Assembly (NCBI GenBank): GCA_033002965.1
Contig: JAURVB010003432.1
Coordinates: forward strand, 1 to 64,000
Direction of reading: 5' to 3'
DNA: 64,000 nucleotides
Source of the DNA: Piper betle
Lineage: Eukaryota; Streptophyta; Magnoliopsida; Piperales; Piperaceae
Shown: piece after piece, positions 36,801 to 47,600 of the stretch
Numbering within the stretch: position 1 is the first letter of the stretch
How the letters are laid out: every line of letters begins with the position of its first letter
Program-made: the position numbers and the translations under genes
Notes under the pieces: model-generated
What the model saw: the letters and a program-made list of their open reading frames with translations, nothing else
Databases searched by the model: none
What the model was told of the DNA's origin: nothing

Positions 36801-39098
36801 ATAATATTTTCACAATCCTTTGGTTTAGATGATTTCAATGAATGTTTTGCAATAAGGATTGTACATGATGGTCATGACTTTTAGAATTTGCCCTAGCGAC
36901 TTTCGAGGCGAAATATTTGGTTTGCCATGTTGATGGAAAATGATATAGGCATTTCTTTTTGATGAGTCTGGGCCTTTCTTCAAGCCTACCTAATATGAAT
37001 TATCCTCTGTACACAATTTCATGGCCTTTATTATACATATTTGTTTGATTACCCTTATTTTAGCCTTGGCCTTTTTATTGAAAATATATCTTGCTGCTTG
37101 AGTCCTAGCACCCTAGTGTTTTGAAATCGTTCTAAATTCTAACAGGGATGAAACTTTGAATAGTATAGAGGGAAGGCATTGCGTGTTATAGAGTGGTGAT
37201 TGAGTAGATAGTGTGGACTTTCCTGGCACTTTGCTTTGTAAAAAAAAAAGAAGAAAAAAGAAGAAAAAAAGAAGAAAAGAAAAGATGAGGCAATGATCCT
37301 CCACCAGTAAACACAAGATGAAGCAATAGTCTTCCACTGGTTTGAAATAAAAGAAAAAAGAAAAAGTAGCAGGTAGTCAATGGAAAATCAAAGCAAAGTT
37401 AATTCTTATATTGGGTCAAGTCGATACTACATTTAAGGAAGTTTGTGTCATATTGATACGGTGTTTGGGGATTTGCTAATCATGTATGTTAGGATTTAGA
37501 AAGGATTTTTAATTCTAGGGTGCATATTAGCCTCTGATTTTTCTATCTTGTCTATTCTATTTTTGGTCCCTAGCCCCTGGCCCCGTTACAACCTATAAAG
37601 ACCTATTGATTCCATTAATTTGGCATTGCCTACATTAGTGGAGATGGGAGCGAAAGGTGAACATATTTAAGCATGTGCTTGATTGTATTCTCTTGGTTGT
37701 AGATGAGAATGATAAGCCAATGGACTATCTTACACACACACAGAGAGCTTTCTTTTGGATGTGATTGATGAAAGGGAATTTCTGATTTGATTGACATCTT
37801 GTTGACTCTTGAGGGTTTGATTGAGAATCATATGAGAACATAATGGGGACTAAGTATTTTTGTGTAGTAAAATTTTCTTTGTTATGATATTTTGCTCGGG
37901 ACGCGCAAAAGTTTAAGTTTGGGGGTGTGTTAAGTGTTTAAAATATATAATATTTACCCATGTTTTTAATATGATTTTGTACTTCCCGGGTATAAACATT
38001 ATTAATTAAGTAATATTTTACTTTATTTTTTAGTTAATTAATATTTTATTATATATGCTTAACTTTGATGTTTTAATGCAGAAAAAGATGAATAAATTAA
38101 GCTTTGGATTTGATTGGTCATGACACTTGGCGCCACCCAATGGCTACAATTCATGGTGTTCAATGGAGTCGAACAGTTGGAAACTTGAAGGGACATTATA
38201 ATTAATTAGATTACATCGATTTGTGAACACCCTCTTCGAATTCTTGTATCTCCACTTCTATATAAAGGGGTGGTCATTTGTTGTTGATCATATCTCATCT
38301 CTTGGCTTCAGATTGTAGTAGAAGCAGTAGTTTTAGTTTTTGTAATTTCTTTCTCTTTCGTAATAAAAGTTAGTTTCTTCTTTATATTGTTTTGCTTAAT
38401 ATTGTTTTCTATTTTTATTATGGAGTAGTTTTATATTTCGTTTTAGAGAAGAATGGAACTTAACATGATTTAATTGAATTCATTTCGAGCTCTTACTCTT
38501 TTATTCAATCGGATCGTTTGAATTATCATGTTCTAAATGCTAAGAGTAGATTGATCACCTATTTCTTAGATCATGAGGTTTAATTAGATTTCGGGAGAAA
38601 TTAATTAGATTAGTCATTGATAATTCATCATACGACGAGTCTTTTGACTTGTTTGTCGTTGTGGTCGGGAGATACACAACACCGTATGCGATTGTAAGGC
38701 AATTCTTAATGCATTATTTTGTTGATTAATCAATTATCACCGGGAGGTAGAAATTGAGGCAAAATAATAGAAGCATGAAGGAGCGGGAGCCACCATGTCA
38801 TATAATTATCCTAGATCGACAATCCGAGGGAATAAAAGATGAGAGTAAGATTTGATGAAGATTAAATTAATGTTAAGGGAAATTCGACTCTAGAACGAGT
38901 TTTATAATTTTAACTCCGCTTTTTATTTAAGTTATTATTTAGATTTCTTTAAGTCAATTATTTCTATTTTTCTCTTAATATTATTCTCTTTAATTAATTA
39001 TAGAAAATTCATCTCTATGTGGGAACGATACTCTAATTTATCATCATACTACTTGTTTCGACCGTGTATACTTGCATGTCACTGAAAATAGTCTAACA
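33815..39098 (+). mobile_element. Young, internally deleted Athila-like (Ty3/gypsy) element
   Basis: LTRs at 33815-34987 and 37928-39098 (about 1,170 bp) differ at only about a dozen positions. Each has TATATAAA (34146 and 38259). The primer site TGGCGCCGTTGCCGGGG follows the 5' LTR at 34996, and the polypurine tract AAGTTTGGGGG precedes the 3' LTR; both are typical of the Athila/Tat group. ATGTG at 33812-33816 and 39099-39103 fits a 5 bp target duplication, leaving a two-base ambiguity in the exact LTR start. The interior is only about 2.9 kb: gag is joined to remnants of pol, so the element depends on other copies for transposition. A second polypurine-like tract occurs at 36553. Confidence 0.92.
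35237..36397 (+). pseudogene. Athila-type gag fused to pol remnants
   Basis: The open frame of 386 codons has a CCHC zinc knuckle (CEWCGQGHFTGQC), a Gln-rich stretch (about residues 135-175) and then a pre-reverse-transcriptase block (VPPILELKQLPKHLRY, LIKILKDHKSAIAWT). Right after this, at about 36335-36460, sequence resembling the end of integrase follows (FFPHGAIEIK, FKVNKAWVK) in another frame. Protease, reverse transcriptase, RNase H and most of integrase are missing, so a single large deletion joined the two sides. The frame is open enough that gag may still be made. Confidence 0.85.
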
Positions 39099-39732
39099 AT
39101 GTGGTTTTGATTCAACAGGAGAGTTTGCTCTCCTGTGCCAGATTGATATTAGTTATTTTCTGGGCCGGTAACACTCGTTACTGACGGTTTTTCTATATAT
39201 ATGTAGGTGAGGAACGCGATCAATGAAAGCTGTCGGGACTGCGGAGGAGCAGCACGGAATCGCGCACACATGTACCTGCCGCGTGTAACGTATAATGACG
39301 GTGTGTTTTTGTTACGTGAATGATAACCTTGATGTGTTTGTTTAGATAAATTGCTTGTTATGAAATGAATGGATAAATGTGAATGAGTAGTGAGTTTGGA
39401 GTTCAGGCTCGGTTCAATTGAAACGAAAGAGATAATGATGAATGCTACGATAGATTATCATGTTTTATCGTATTTTGATAAAATAGTATATATTTTCTTT
39501 TGGTTTCTCATTTATTATTTTGTCTTGTTTTTGCTTGTACATCATATCATGCATGTAGGACCACGTTAGAACCCAATCGTTCTCATTCATGCATTTCATA
39601 TTTGCATCTCCATCTTGAGACGCCGAGAGTAGATCCGGGTCGGCTTAACCGAATCTAGTAGATTAACGAACGGTTCGGTCACCGGTGACATTTTCGGGTC
39701 GGTTCGCGGGTGAACCGAAACGGGGTGTTACA

Positions 39733-40351
39733 CATAGCGTATGCTGTCATAGCAATAAGTAGACATTTATCTAATCTTGGTAGAGAACATTGGCAAACAG
39801 TTAAGTAGATATTGAGATATTTGAAAGGTACTTTCGAGCTAGGTTTATGCTTTGGGGGAGGTAAGCTTATATTATCATGTTATACTGATGCAGAAATGGC
39901 TGGTGATCTTGACTCTAAGAAGTCTACTTCTGAGGTTGTTGTTACTTTTACAGGAGGTGCTATTTCTTGGCAGTCCAAATTGTAAAAGTGTGTTGCTTTA
40001 TCCACAATTGAAGCTGAATTCATTGCAGTTACAAAAACTTGCAAAGAGGTTTTATGGTTGAAAATTTTTTTGAATGAAATTGAGATAAGTCAAGATAAGT
40101 ATGAAGTACTTTGCGATGGTCAAAGTGCTATGCATTTGAGTAAGAACTCTAATTTTCATTTAAAGAGTAAACACATAGATATTCGATATCATTGGGTAAG
40201 AGATGTGTTGGAAAGAAAGTTGTTAGAGTTGAATAAGGTTTACACTGATAAGAACATCTCATATATATTAATCAAGATTGTGACAAAGGACAAGCATTTA
40301 TTTTATCAAAGTGGAGCTGGTATGGAAAATTTGGCTACCACTAATGTCTAG
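39733..40351 (+). pseudogene. Copia RNase H part, downstream of the nested insertion
   Basis: Readable motifs are ILRYLKGT, CYTDAEMAGD, AISWQSK, LSTIEAEF and KHIDIRYHWVRD, all typical of Copia RNase H. Two TAG stops break it. It continues the reverse transcriptase reading interrupted at 31582. Confidence 0.88.
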
Positions 40352-41006
40352 TTAGCTTATAGATTCGTGAAGGGGAGGATTTGTTGAGTTTCTCTCACCC
40401 ATTCGCATTGAAAAACTCAATTGTCAGTTTTTGGCCTTTCGTTTATCATACTAATAGTTGGTGTTTCGTATACTTATGTGTGATTTTGTCTTTTTCTATA
40501 GAAGTTAAATGATGTGACTTCAAGAATTCTACTCATATTCTTTTATATAAATGAGAATTTTGTTGATGTTAAATATGACATCCTCTTGAGATTTTTTTAG
40601 CACATTTGGCTCATAAAGGGAGAATTTGGAGAAGTTTTTCATCATCTTAAGTTAAAGTCGGGGTTGTAATTCAGGGTGTGAGGTTGATCTAATTTTTTTA
40701 AGGTGTATGTTAATTTCTCAATTTCTCATATATTATATTTCTCAAGAATTATATATTTTAGATCTTGTTATTAATCTGATTTGTATTCAAAGAGTAATGT
40801 CAAATTTTTTATTCGATACTTGGTTGTAAGAGATTTTCTTAATTAAAGTTGATTGAGTAGGTTGATTTTCTTTTTTCTTAATTTGGAGGAGAAAATTTTC
40901 CATTAATTTTTATTTTAGTGTCTCGTATTCATCTTATATTTTTTTCATTTTATCTCGAAGGAAAATATTTTTTGAATTATTTCTGCTAATGTATCTATTT
41001 CCCAAC

Positions 41007-41495
41007 AAAAATGCGGCTGCATGATTGCATCCTAAGCAATTGGCTGCTGCCTCGTCGAAATCATAAACAAGTTAAAATGAGAATTATACCGAACATGTTG
41101 ATAAAGCAATAAAGCCTTCCTACACCTGTTCAAGAAGATTGACCGAGCTCAACAAGGGGACAGCTGCACCCTCCCTCCACTTGAAAAGTTGGAGCATCAT
41201 CATTGCCTCGGGGTGACTTTTGGAAGAGAAGGAACAAAACATTGGCTCGTAAAACCATCTTCCAAAATTACCTCATCCGATTGCTTTTGAAGACAGGACT
41301 CGGAAGCTGTAAATGATGCTTCACCAGGAAAAATGAACGCATATGCATCTCGTGCACTAGTTGGGGGGTTATCGAGAATTAGTGAACGAGAGTTAGTGAA
41401 TTAGAATCACTCGGGAAAGAAGGCACGGAGAATTCAATTTTGGGGTTATTGAGATTTTGCTACGTATGGAGAGAATGGTATGATTCTCCCTCTCT
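41007..41495. repeat. Right copy of the ~490 bp direct duplication flanking the Copia element
   Basis: It begins directly at the end of the 3' LTR (CCCAACA) and matches 26891-27379 to the end GATTCTCCCTCTCTA, after which the sequence (CCATCCAAATCG) is new. It carries the same exon-like reading on the minus strand (FKWREGAAV, SSVNLLEQ), including the same four-base A-run. Confidence 0.9.
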
Positions 41496-44400
41496 ACCAT
41501 CCAAATCGCTGGCCGCGTGTTCTTTGTTGGGCATTTTAGTTTAGCTTGAATTAAGGGCCTAATAGAGCCTGTTACGATTATTGGCGTGGGTAGTTGAGAA
41601 GGATACTGTGTTGAAGAAGAGATGTTGGGTAGTATGCATATAGATATGTAGAGGTGATAGATATATATTATGTTGAACGTGGATTTTATTTTTTTATCGA
41701 CACTTATTAACTACCGTCAATCAAAAGCTATTGGAGTTCTTGTAATATTTGATGATAATTTATCAAAGAGAGACCAGCGTAGTAAGGAATAACTATTGGG
41801 TTCGTCTGTGATTACGTGAAATTAAAACCCTGTTTTGGACAAAAAATAAGATTTTGTAGATTCGCTGCATTGAAAGGAATAAAATCAATGTCAAATGTTT
41901 TTATTTATTGGTTTTGAGTTTTGGAGAAAAAGGGTTACAATGGGAGAACGGATTGAAGAGAGGTGAATATTTTGTTAATATTTGCTTACAATCGTCAATA
42001 GTAACTTTGTAACTTCTTAATTTGTAATATTCATCTATTCATATTCTTCATCTGGTTAACACCAATTTTGTATAAGTTACAATAAATTGATATTGAAGAG
42101 TTTGTTATCCGATAAATATTTTTTTGTATCAAATTGTGATATAGTAAATTTGATCCACTTACTTTGCCTTGTGGTTTTTTTTCCAAATTTAGGGTTTTCC
42201 ATTGCTTTTGTCAATATTAAAAAGTATTTTTTTCGGGACAATGTGGTGTCTATTTCGATCGGTACTTTTCATCCTTATTTATTGAAATGAGGATTTAGAT
42301 ATTTGGTTAATCCCAACAATAACGATATTTTATTTGGAGGTGATTTCAAAGGTGTATTATTATTAGTGTGACAATTTGGGTTCTGACTCTTTGATAGTGT
42401 TTTACATCATCTAACTTTATACATATTTATCATAATGGCTTTGTAAACAGCTTATAACTACCGGTATTTCATGAGGCTACTTTTAATTTAAAAGAAAGAA
42501 TTGACTTATAAGAATGAAGAGCTCAGGTAGGCATTGGATGAAGCTTAGGAGACATAAACGGGAGCAGGCTTACACTAGTTAAGTGGTGGAGTTCACTTAT
42601 TTTTGTTTAGAATGGGAGTGGTCAATGTGGTTGCAGACATTGTTTCTATGAGTAAAGATACTTGTTTGATATGGTTTCTATACTTATTAGTCTATGTGTT
42701 AACATACTTATTTTCTTTGCTGACATTGTTTCTATGTGCAAAGATACTTGTTTGATATAGTTTCTATATTTATTAGTCTATGTATTAACATACTTATTTT
42801 CTAAGTTTTTTTTTTTTTTGGCAAGAGGTTTATTTTCATACTAAATTCTCTTGAGTATGAGCTTGTGATATGTGGAAATATGGACAGGATATACTATTTG
42901 AAAATTTTCCTATGCATTTGTCCTATTAATGTTCTTTTTTAATTGCCTTAATTTGCTGTCATGATTTGAGATTATTATTTGCCATAACTTATTCTAGACT
43001 GTATATAAGTTGATGGTAGTACTTACATGTTTGAAAGAAGGAAGCGCTAGCAACTATACATGCAAACTAAATAATTTTATTTGAGATATAATAATGACAT
43101 CAGCAATTCAATTCTAATTTTCTTTTAAAAAAAAGATCAAGTTTATAGCCTCAACTAATATTAAGTATAACTTAAAAGCGATTTCAACATGTTCTATTGT
43201 GTACCAAAGTCATACCAGCTAATTTTAAAATTAAGTTTTATTTTAGAATAATTTTATTTTTATCTTTATAAAAACTTACTAACTTTTGAAAGAGTAGGGG
43301 ATAATTTAATTTTATAATTAGCTTAGTGACAATTTTTTACTAGTACACTTTATATTATAAATTTCACATATTAACATATAATTTAGAATAAGGGAAAATA
43401 TAATAAATAGTTACATTTCAAACTTTTCTTTCAAAAATAGCCAAGTTTACAAAATTATATCAGAAATAACCATTTTTAAAATTTTCATATCAATTATGAC
43501 CAAATCATATCATTTTTTTAAACAATGATAAAAATACCCCATAAGATTTATTTTTACTAATACCAAAATATATAATAAATAAAACTTATAATTTTTACTA
43601 ACTTTATATATATATAAATAAAAAATTATTAGTAAATATTAAATAGAATATAAGCTAAAAAGCAAAAAATACTTTTGTTGAATTTTGGACAATTAAAAAT
43701 AAAATTAAAATTTAGGCCATCAAATATAAAAAATAAAATAAAATAATACATTTTTAGATGTTCAAAATTTTAATTTAAACTTGTCACATTTTATTAAAAT
43801 TTAAAATATTTGTTTATCCAATATATTTTTTTTAAAAATGAAATATTATTCATTATACAAAACACAAAAAAATATGTTTGAAAAAATTTAAAGTTAGTTT
43901 AAAGGTATTTATGTTAATAAAATAAATACTATAAATAAAATATTCTTAAAATATATAAATTAGATATATGTGAAATAAAATTTTAAGATCTGACTATATT
44001 TAATATAAATTTAAAATTTTGGTCATTTGTAATAAAAAATATTAAAACTTAGTTATTTATGATATTTTCTCTTATAATAATTTCTAGCAACATTTTCCAT
44101 TTTTTTCAATAACACAATATTGTAATTCAGTAGTAATTCGCCACAAATTATCAACTATTTCAATAACGTGTGAATTTAATTTATTTCGTGCGTTCCCACT
44201 AATTTCCCAGAGTTTTTGTATACTTTCTCTGAGAAAAATATACATTCTATAGAGAATATAAATCTCAAATCTCAACAACCCACCCTATTCTTTTCCTCAA
44301 AACATTAATAAATGGGAAAAAACGTCAAGATTACCGAGTTCCTCGCTGAATGTTACAATACACCTTGGATGATGAAAACAATAAACTTCATTTGGCTATT

Positions 44401-44621
44401 CTTATGTTGCCAGTCTTTTATGTCAGTTATAGAGTACAATTAGGTCTTGCTCCAATCATCTGAATGCACTAGTTGCAGAAGCAGAATGGGCTTTCAAACA
44501 TACAACTTGTCATGATATATTCATATATGTATTTACAATGGTGCAGCAAAAATTATGGACAAAGCCCGGAAGATATTCCCCGTCCCCGTCATTATGGTTC
44601 ACGAAGAAGAGATAGCCGAGT
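41496..44621. other. AT-rich spacer between the retrotransposon nest and the KH gene
   Basis: No gene is supported. 43100-44080 is very AT-rich. The only clear structure is the tandem duplication at 42636-42807. Confidence 0.6.
42636..42807. repeat. Two-copy tandem duplication, 86 bp unit
   Basis: GACATTGTTTCTATG starts at 42636 and again at 42722; both copies continue through AGATACTTGTTTGATAT to ACATACTTATTTTCT with a few differences. Confidence 0.95.
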
Positions 44622-47600
44622 CTAACCGACGTTACCCATGCTAATAGATTGGGGAACTGACTGAGAGTATATGTATCTTTCAACCAAACTTTTTGCAACA
44701 GCTACCTGCTTTTTAGACAATTTAATAGCATTGAACTGTTTATGTATGACAAAATGAAATATTTTACAAATTAAAGCAGAGATCACCAAACACCCGAAGC
44801 CGTTTACCTGCTCGGAAGTGCCTGAAAAGTGAACCATTCTATGGTATGCCTCACCTCTAGCACCCGAAACCTTTGAACAAGAATAAAAAAGAGAAAAGTT
44901 ACTAAAAAATATGACAGACGATAATCATTCCATCCTTATGAATTATTATCCATGATTAACAGCACGTGTTCTACACTATTAATTCAAATTTAACATCTAG
45001 AATTATGAAAATCTCCCACCTTAATAGTTGCCCCAGACTCATTTCTGATCTTTGAAATATTAGAGCCCTGTTTTCCTATCAAACCACCGACATGAGCTTC
45101 TGATATCATCAAATCCATGCTCACTAATTCATCTAATTGCATGGAATCATGAATTCTACCTGCAAGGGTAATTTGAACAGAAGTTGGTGTTATTGAACAA
45201 AAGATAGACAATCTGCGTGTTCTTCAGCAAAACCATCAAATCACCTGAAGGCAATGATCCATTTGACCGTCTGGAACCTGTGTTGTGGGATGGTCTAATT
45301 GAGATCACTTTTGTAGGAGGATTTTCCCTTAAATGTATAAATGAAAAAGACCTTAGACCAATAAGCTAATCATAAAATTAAACAAGATCCATATTCTGAA
45401 TACATTACTTGCAATGAAGCCCTAAAAAAGAATTCTAAGCAAGGGAAAAATAGTGACAGATGAAAACAACAAACCTTAGCTTGCTACCAATCTTCTCTAA
45501 AGCCAGAAGGACTTCAGGTACTTGACCTGAAACCTGAGCACACAATCACATTAGTTACTATGAGACCAAGATTCAAAGAGCTTAAATGGAAATGCTAAAT
45601 AGTACAAGGATGATTAGTCATAGCCAAAAAGAGAATAATGCAGGATAAGATTTGTTGGATCTTATGTGCCCTCAGATGCAACTTTGGAAGCCAGGTTTCA
45701 AAAAGGTCCATTTGGTTGGCATAAAAGAAATACAATATTTAGGAAATTTTAAGAGGTTAAATGTAGAAAAAGCTGTCTAGATTCTATGTGATCTGTGTTT
45801 CCTCTAAGTTGCAAATTATGCGCCAAAAAAAATCTACGTTTTCTCTAACAAAAAAAAAGGTATGAAATTCTTTCTGGGCATGGGAGACTACTAGGAGAAA
45901 ATCATGATTACTTACTAAACGAAACAGATTGAAGCTATATTATTTTTCTAAGAAATACGTTGACTATAAACTACATTTTATAGAGTTGACCACTTGAAAT
46001 TTTAATTGAAATTTCTTTCATCTAACCAGACCCGAAAGCATTCATGAAAAATGAAGTTCTAACATGCAAAAGGTTATGTTCCGAGATATTCGGAGACTGC
46101 ACGGCAGGTTCTCCATAGCATGCTATTTATAGGGTTAACGTTGAAATTATAGTCATATTTAATGATCTGGACAGATTATCTAAGAGAACAAAACAAAAAG
46201 GAGCATGATATGCTCTCCATAGCATGCTATTTATATGGTTAACATAGAAATCATAGTCATATTTGATGATCTGGACAGATTATCTAAGAGAACAAAACAA
46301 AAAGGAGCATGATATGCTACCCATCTCAAACCGCAAAACATAAGTAAAAACAGTTTCGGCAGGAAAAAGAATGAGCAACCATTCAAGAAGCGTAGCTTCT
46401 ACTACCTGCCCATCTTCTTCCAAAATCATGACACTCTATCCTGCTCATCAGAGATAACTTCATTTACACCCTCATGATTCAGAAATTAATAGCAAGTGAA
46501 TAGGCCATGACACCCAAATACTGCACTTACTTCTGCCCATAACTAATTTACATAAATCTCTCAAATTAATATTCAAATATATGGAGAGATTAATGGATAA
46601 GCAAAAGATTCATGGGAAATGATTTAATCATGTTTTGGAGAGAGCCATTGTAAGCTATGAAGAATTATAGCTAGGGGAGTGAAGCCTTCAACACCATGGT
46701 CCAGATAATAACTCACCTGAACCAAGCGATCAGAGACATGAGCAGAAGCACAAGATGGTAGCTGAATTTTGTCTAATATCATAACTGTTGCACCTGAAGA
46801 GTTTCTAATTTTCTCAATAGTCTGACCCGATATGCCAATCAATGATCCTGCTTGGGAACCTGTTATCAAAAGCTTGACCATATTGGATACACCATGTGGT
46901 GTGCCTACCTTTTCGGCTTCCGTATTACCATCGTCAGCCTTCAAAATTTATTAAAAAAAAGTCGTAATTAGCATAAAAGTAAATCTTTTCACATGCCTAA
47001 CTAAGCAGCATTTTCTATTAACTGACCACTAAAACTGACACCACTATATAGACAAACAATTTTTCATCAAAAAAGGATTCAATCATTTGTCCTGCGGCCA
47101 ATATCTTGCAAATGCTCATGGAATGTCAACTGTTTTTTTGTCTCCTTCATATTCCAAACACAGTCATCACATAGTCGTCAAATAACATGCTTTGAACCAA
47201 AACCAGTGTTTTCAATGCCACTGTTTTGATGAACGTCTTGTCTAGACATCTCAGTTATTCCTGGCACAAGCTTCTTGATTCCCTAAAAAAAGCAATTGGC
47301 AACACTAGGTATCCAAGAGTTTTAGTAGTTACCTTGAGAATAGCCCTAGCTATATGATACAGAGCGCTCTCAGCATCAGATATTAAACTGTCATCATTTT
47401 TTGAACTAATAATAATTACTCTCTCTTCATGTCGCTGCAAAAGATGAGAAAAGAAAATCATTAGTTCATAACAAGGGTTGAGAACATCATATCAACCTAT
47501 CAACGGAAACAATTAATTACTGCAAGATGTAAGAGACAGCATGTCAAATTCATTCAACTAATAAACCAACATTGTTGACTCAAATGATGAATCACATGAT

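Larger units (their letters stand above)
31583..39732 (+). mobile_element. Gypsy (chromovirus-like) solo LTR inserted in the Copia element
   Basis: The element starts TGTAAAACCC and ends GGGTGTTACA, giving TG...CA ends with a terminal inverted repeat. CATAG occurs immediately before (31578-31582) and after (39733-39737), a perfect 5 bp target duplication, and the Copia frame resumes exactly across it. Without the inner Athila-like insertion its length is about 2.86 kb. No gag or pol is seen, only a GC-rich leader-like zone (32030-32720) and AT-rich flanks, so it is best read as a solo LTR left by recombination. Related copies lie at 49634-52627 and 61191-61959. Confidence 0.85.
27374..41007 (+). 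mobile_element. Old Ty1/Copia retrotransposon, full length but inactive, split by nested insertions
   Basis: The 5' LTR (27374-27999) and 3' LTR (40382-41007) are both 626 bp and visibly diverged (on the order of 10-15 percent). A tRNA-Met-type primer site (CGGTATCAAAGCC) follows at 28002, and a polypurine tract (GAAGGGGAGGATT) precedes the 3' LTR. Domains in order: gag (28034-29000) with a degenerate zinc knuckle, protease (WVIDSG near 29035), integrase (29430-30280, HRRLGH, SDNGGEY), reverse transcriptase (30700-31582) and RNase H (39733-40351). The order integrase before reverse transcriptase is diagnostic of Copia. The reverse transcriptase box reads YVED, not YVDD, and many stops interrupt the frame. 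A gypsy LTR inserted between 31582 and 39733 splits the reverse transcriptase region. No canonical 5 bp duplication is visible at the ends; a ~490 bp duplication stands there instead. Confidence 0.92.

Noticed and set aside
27374..41007. Active Copia element
   Set aside because: Many stops, YVED in the reverse transcriptase, diverged LTRs and an 8 kb insertion exclude activity.
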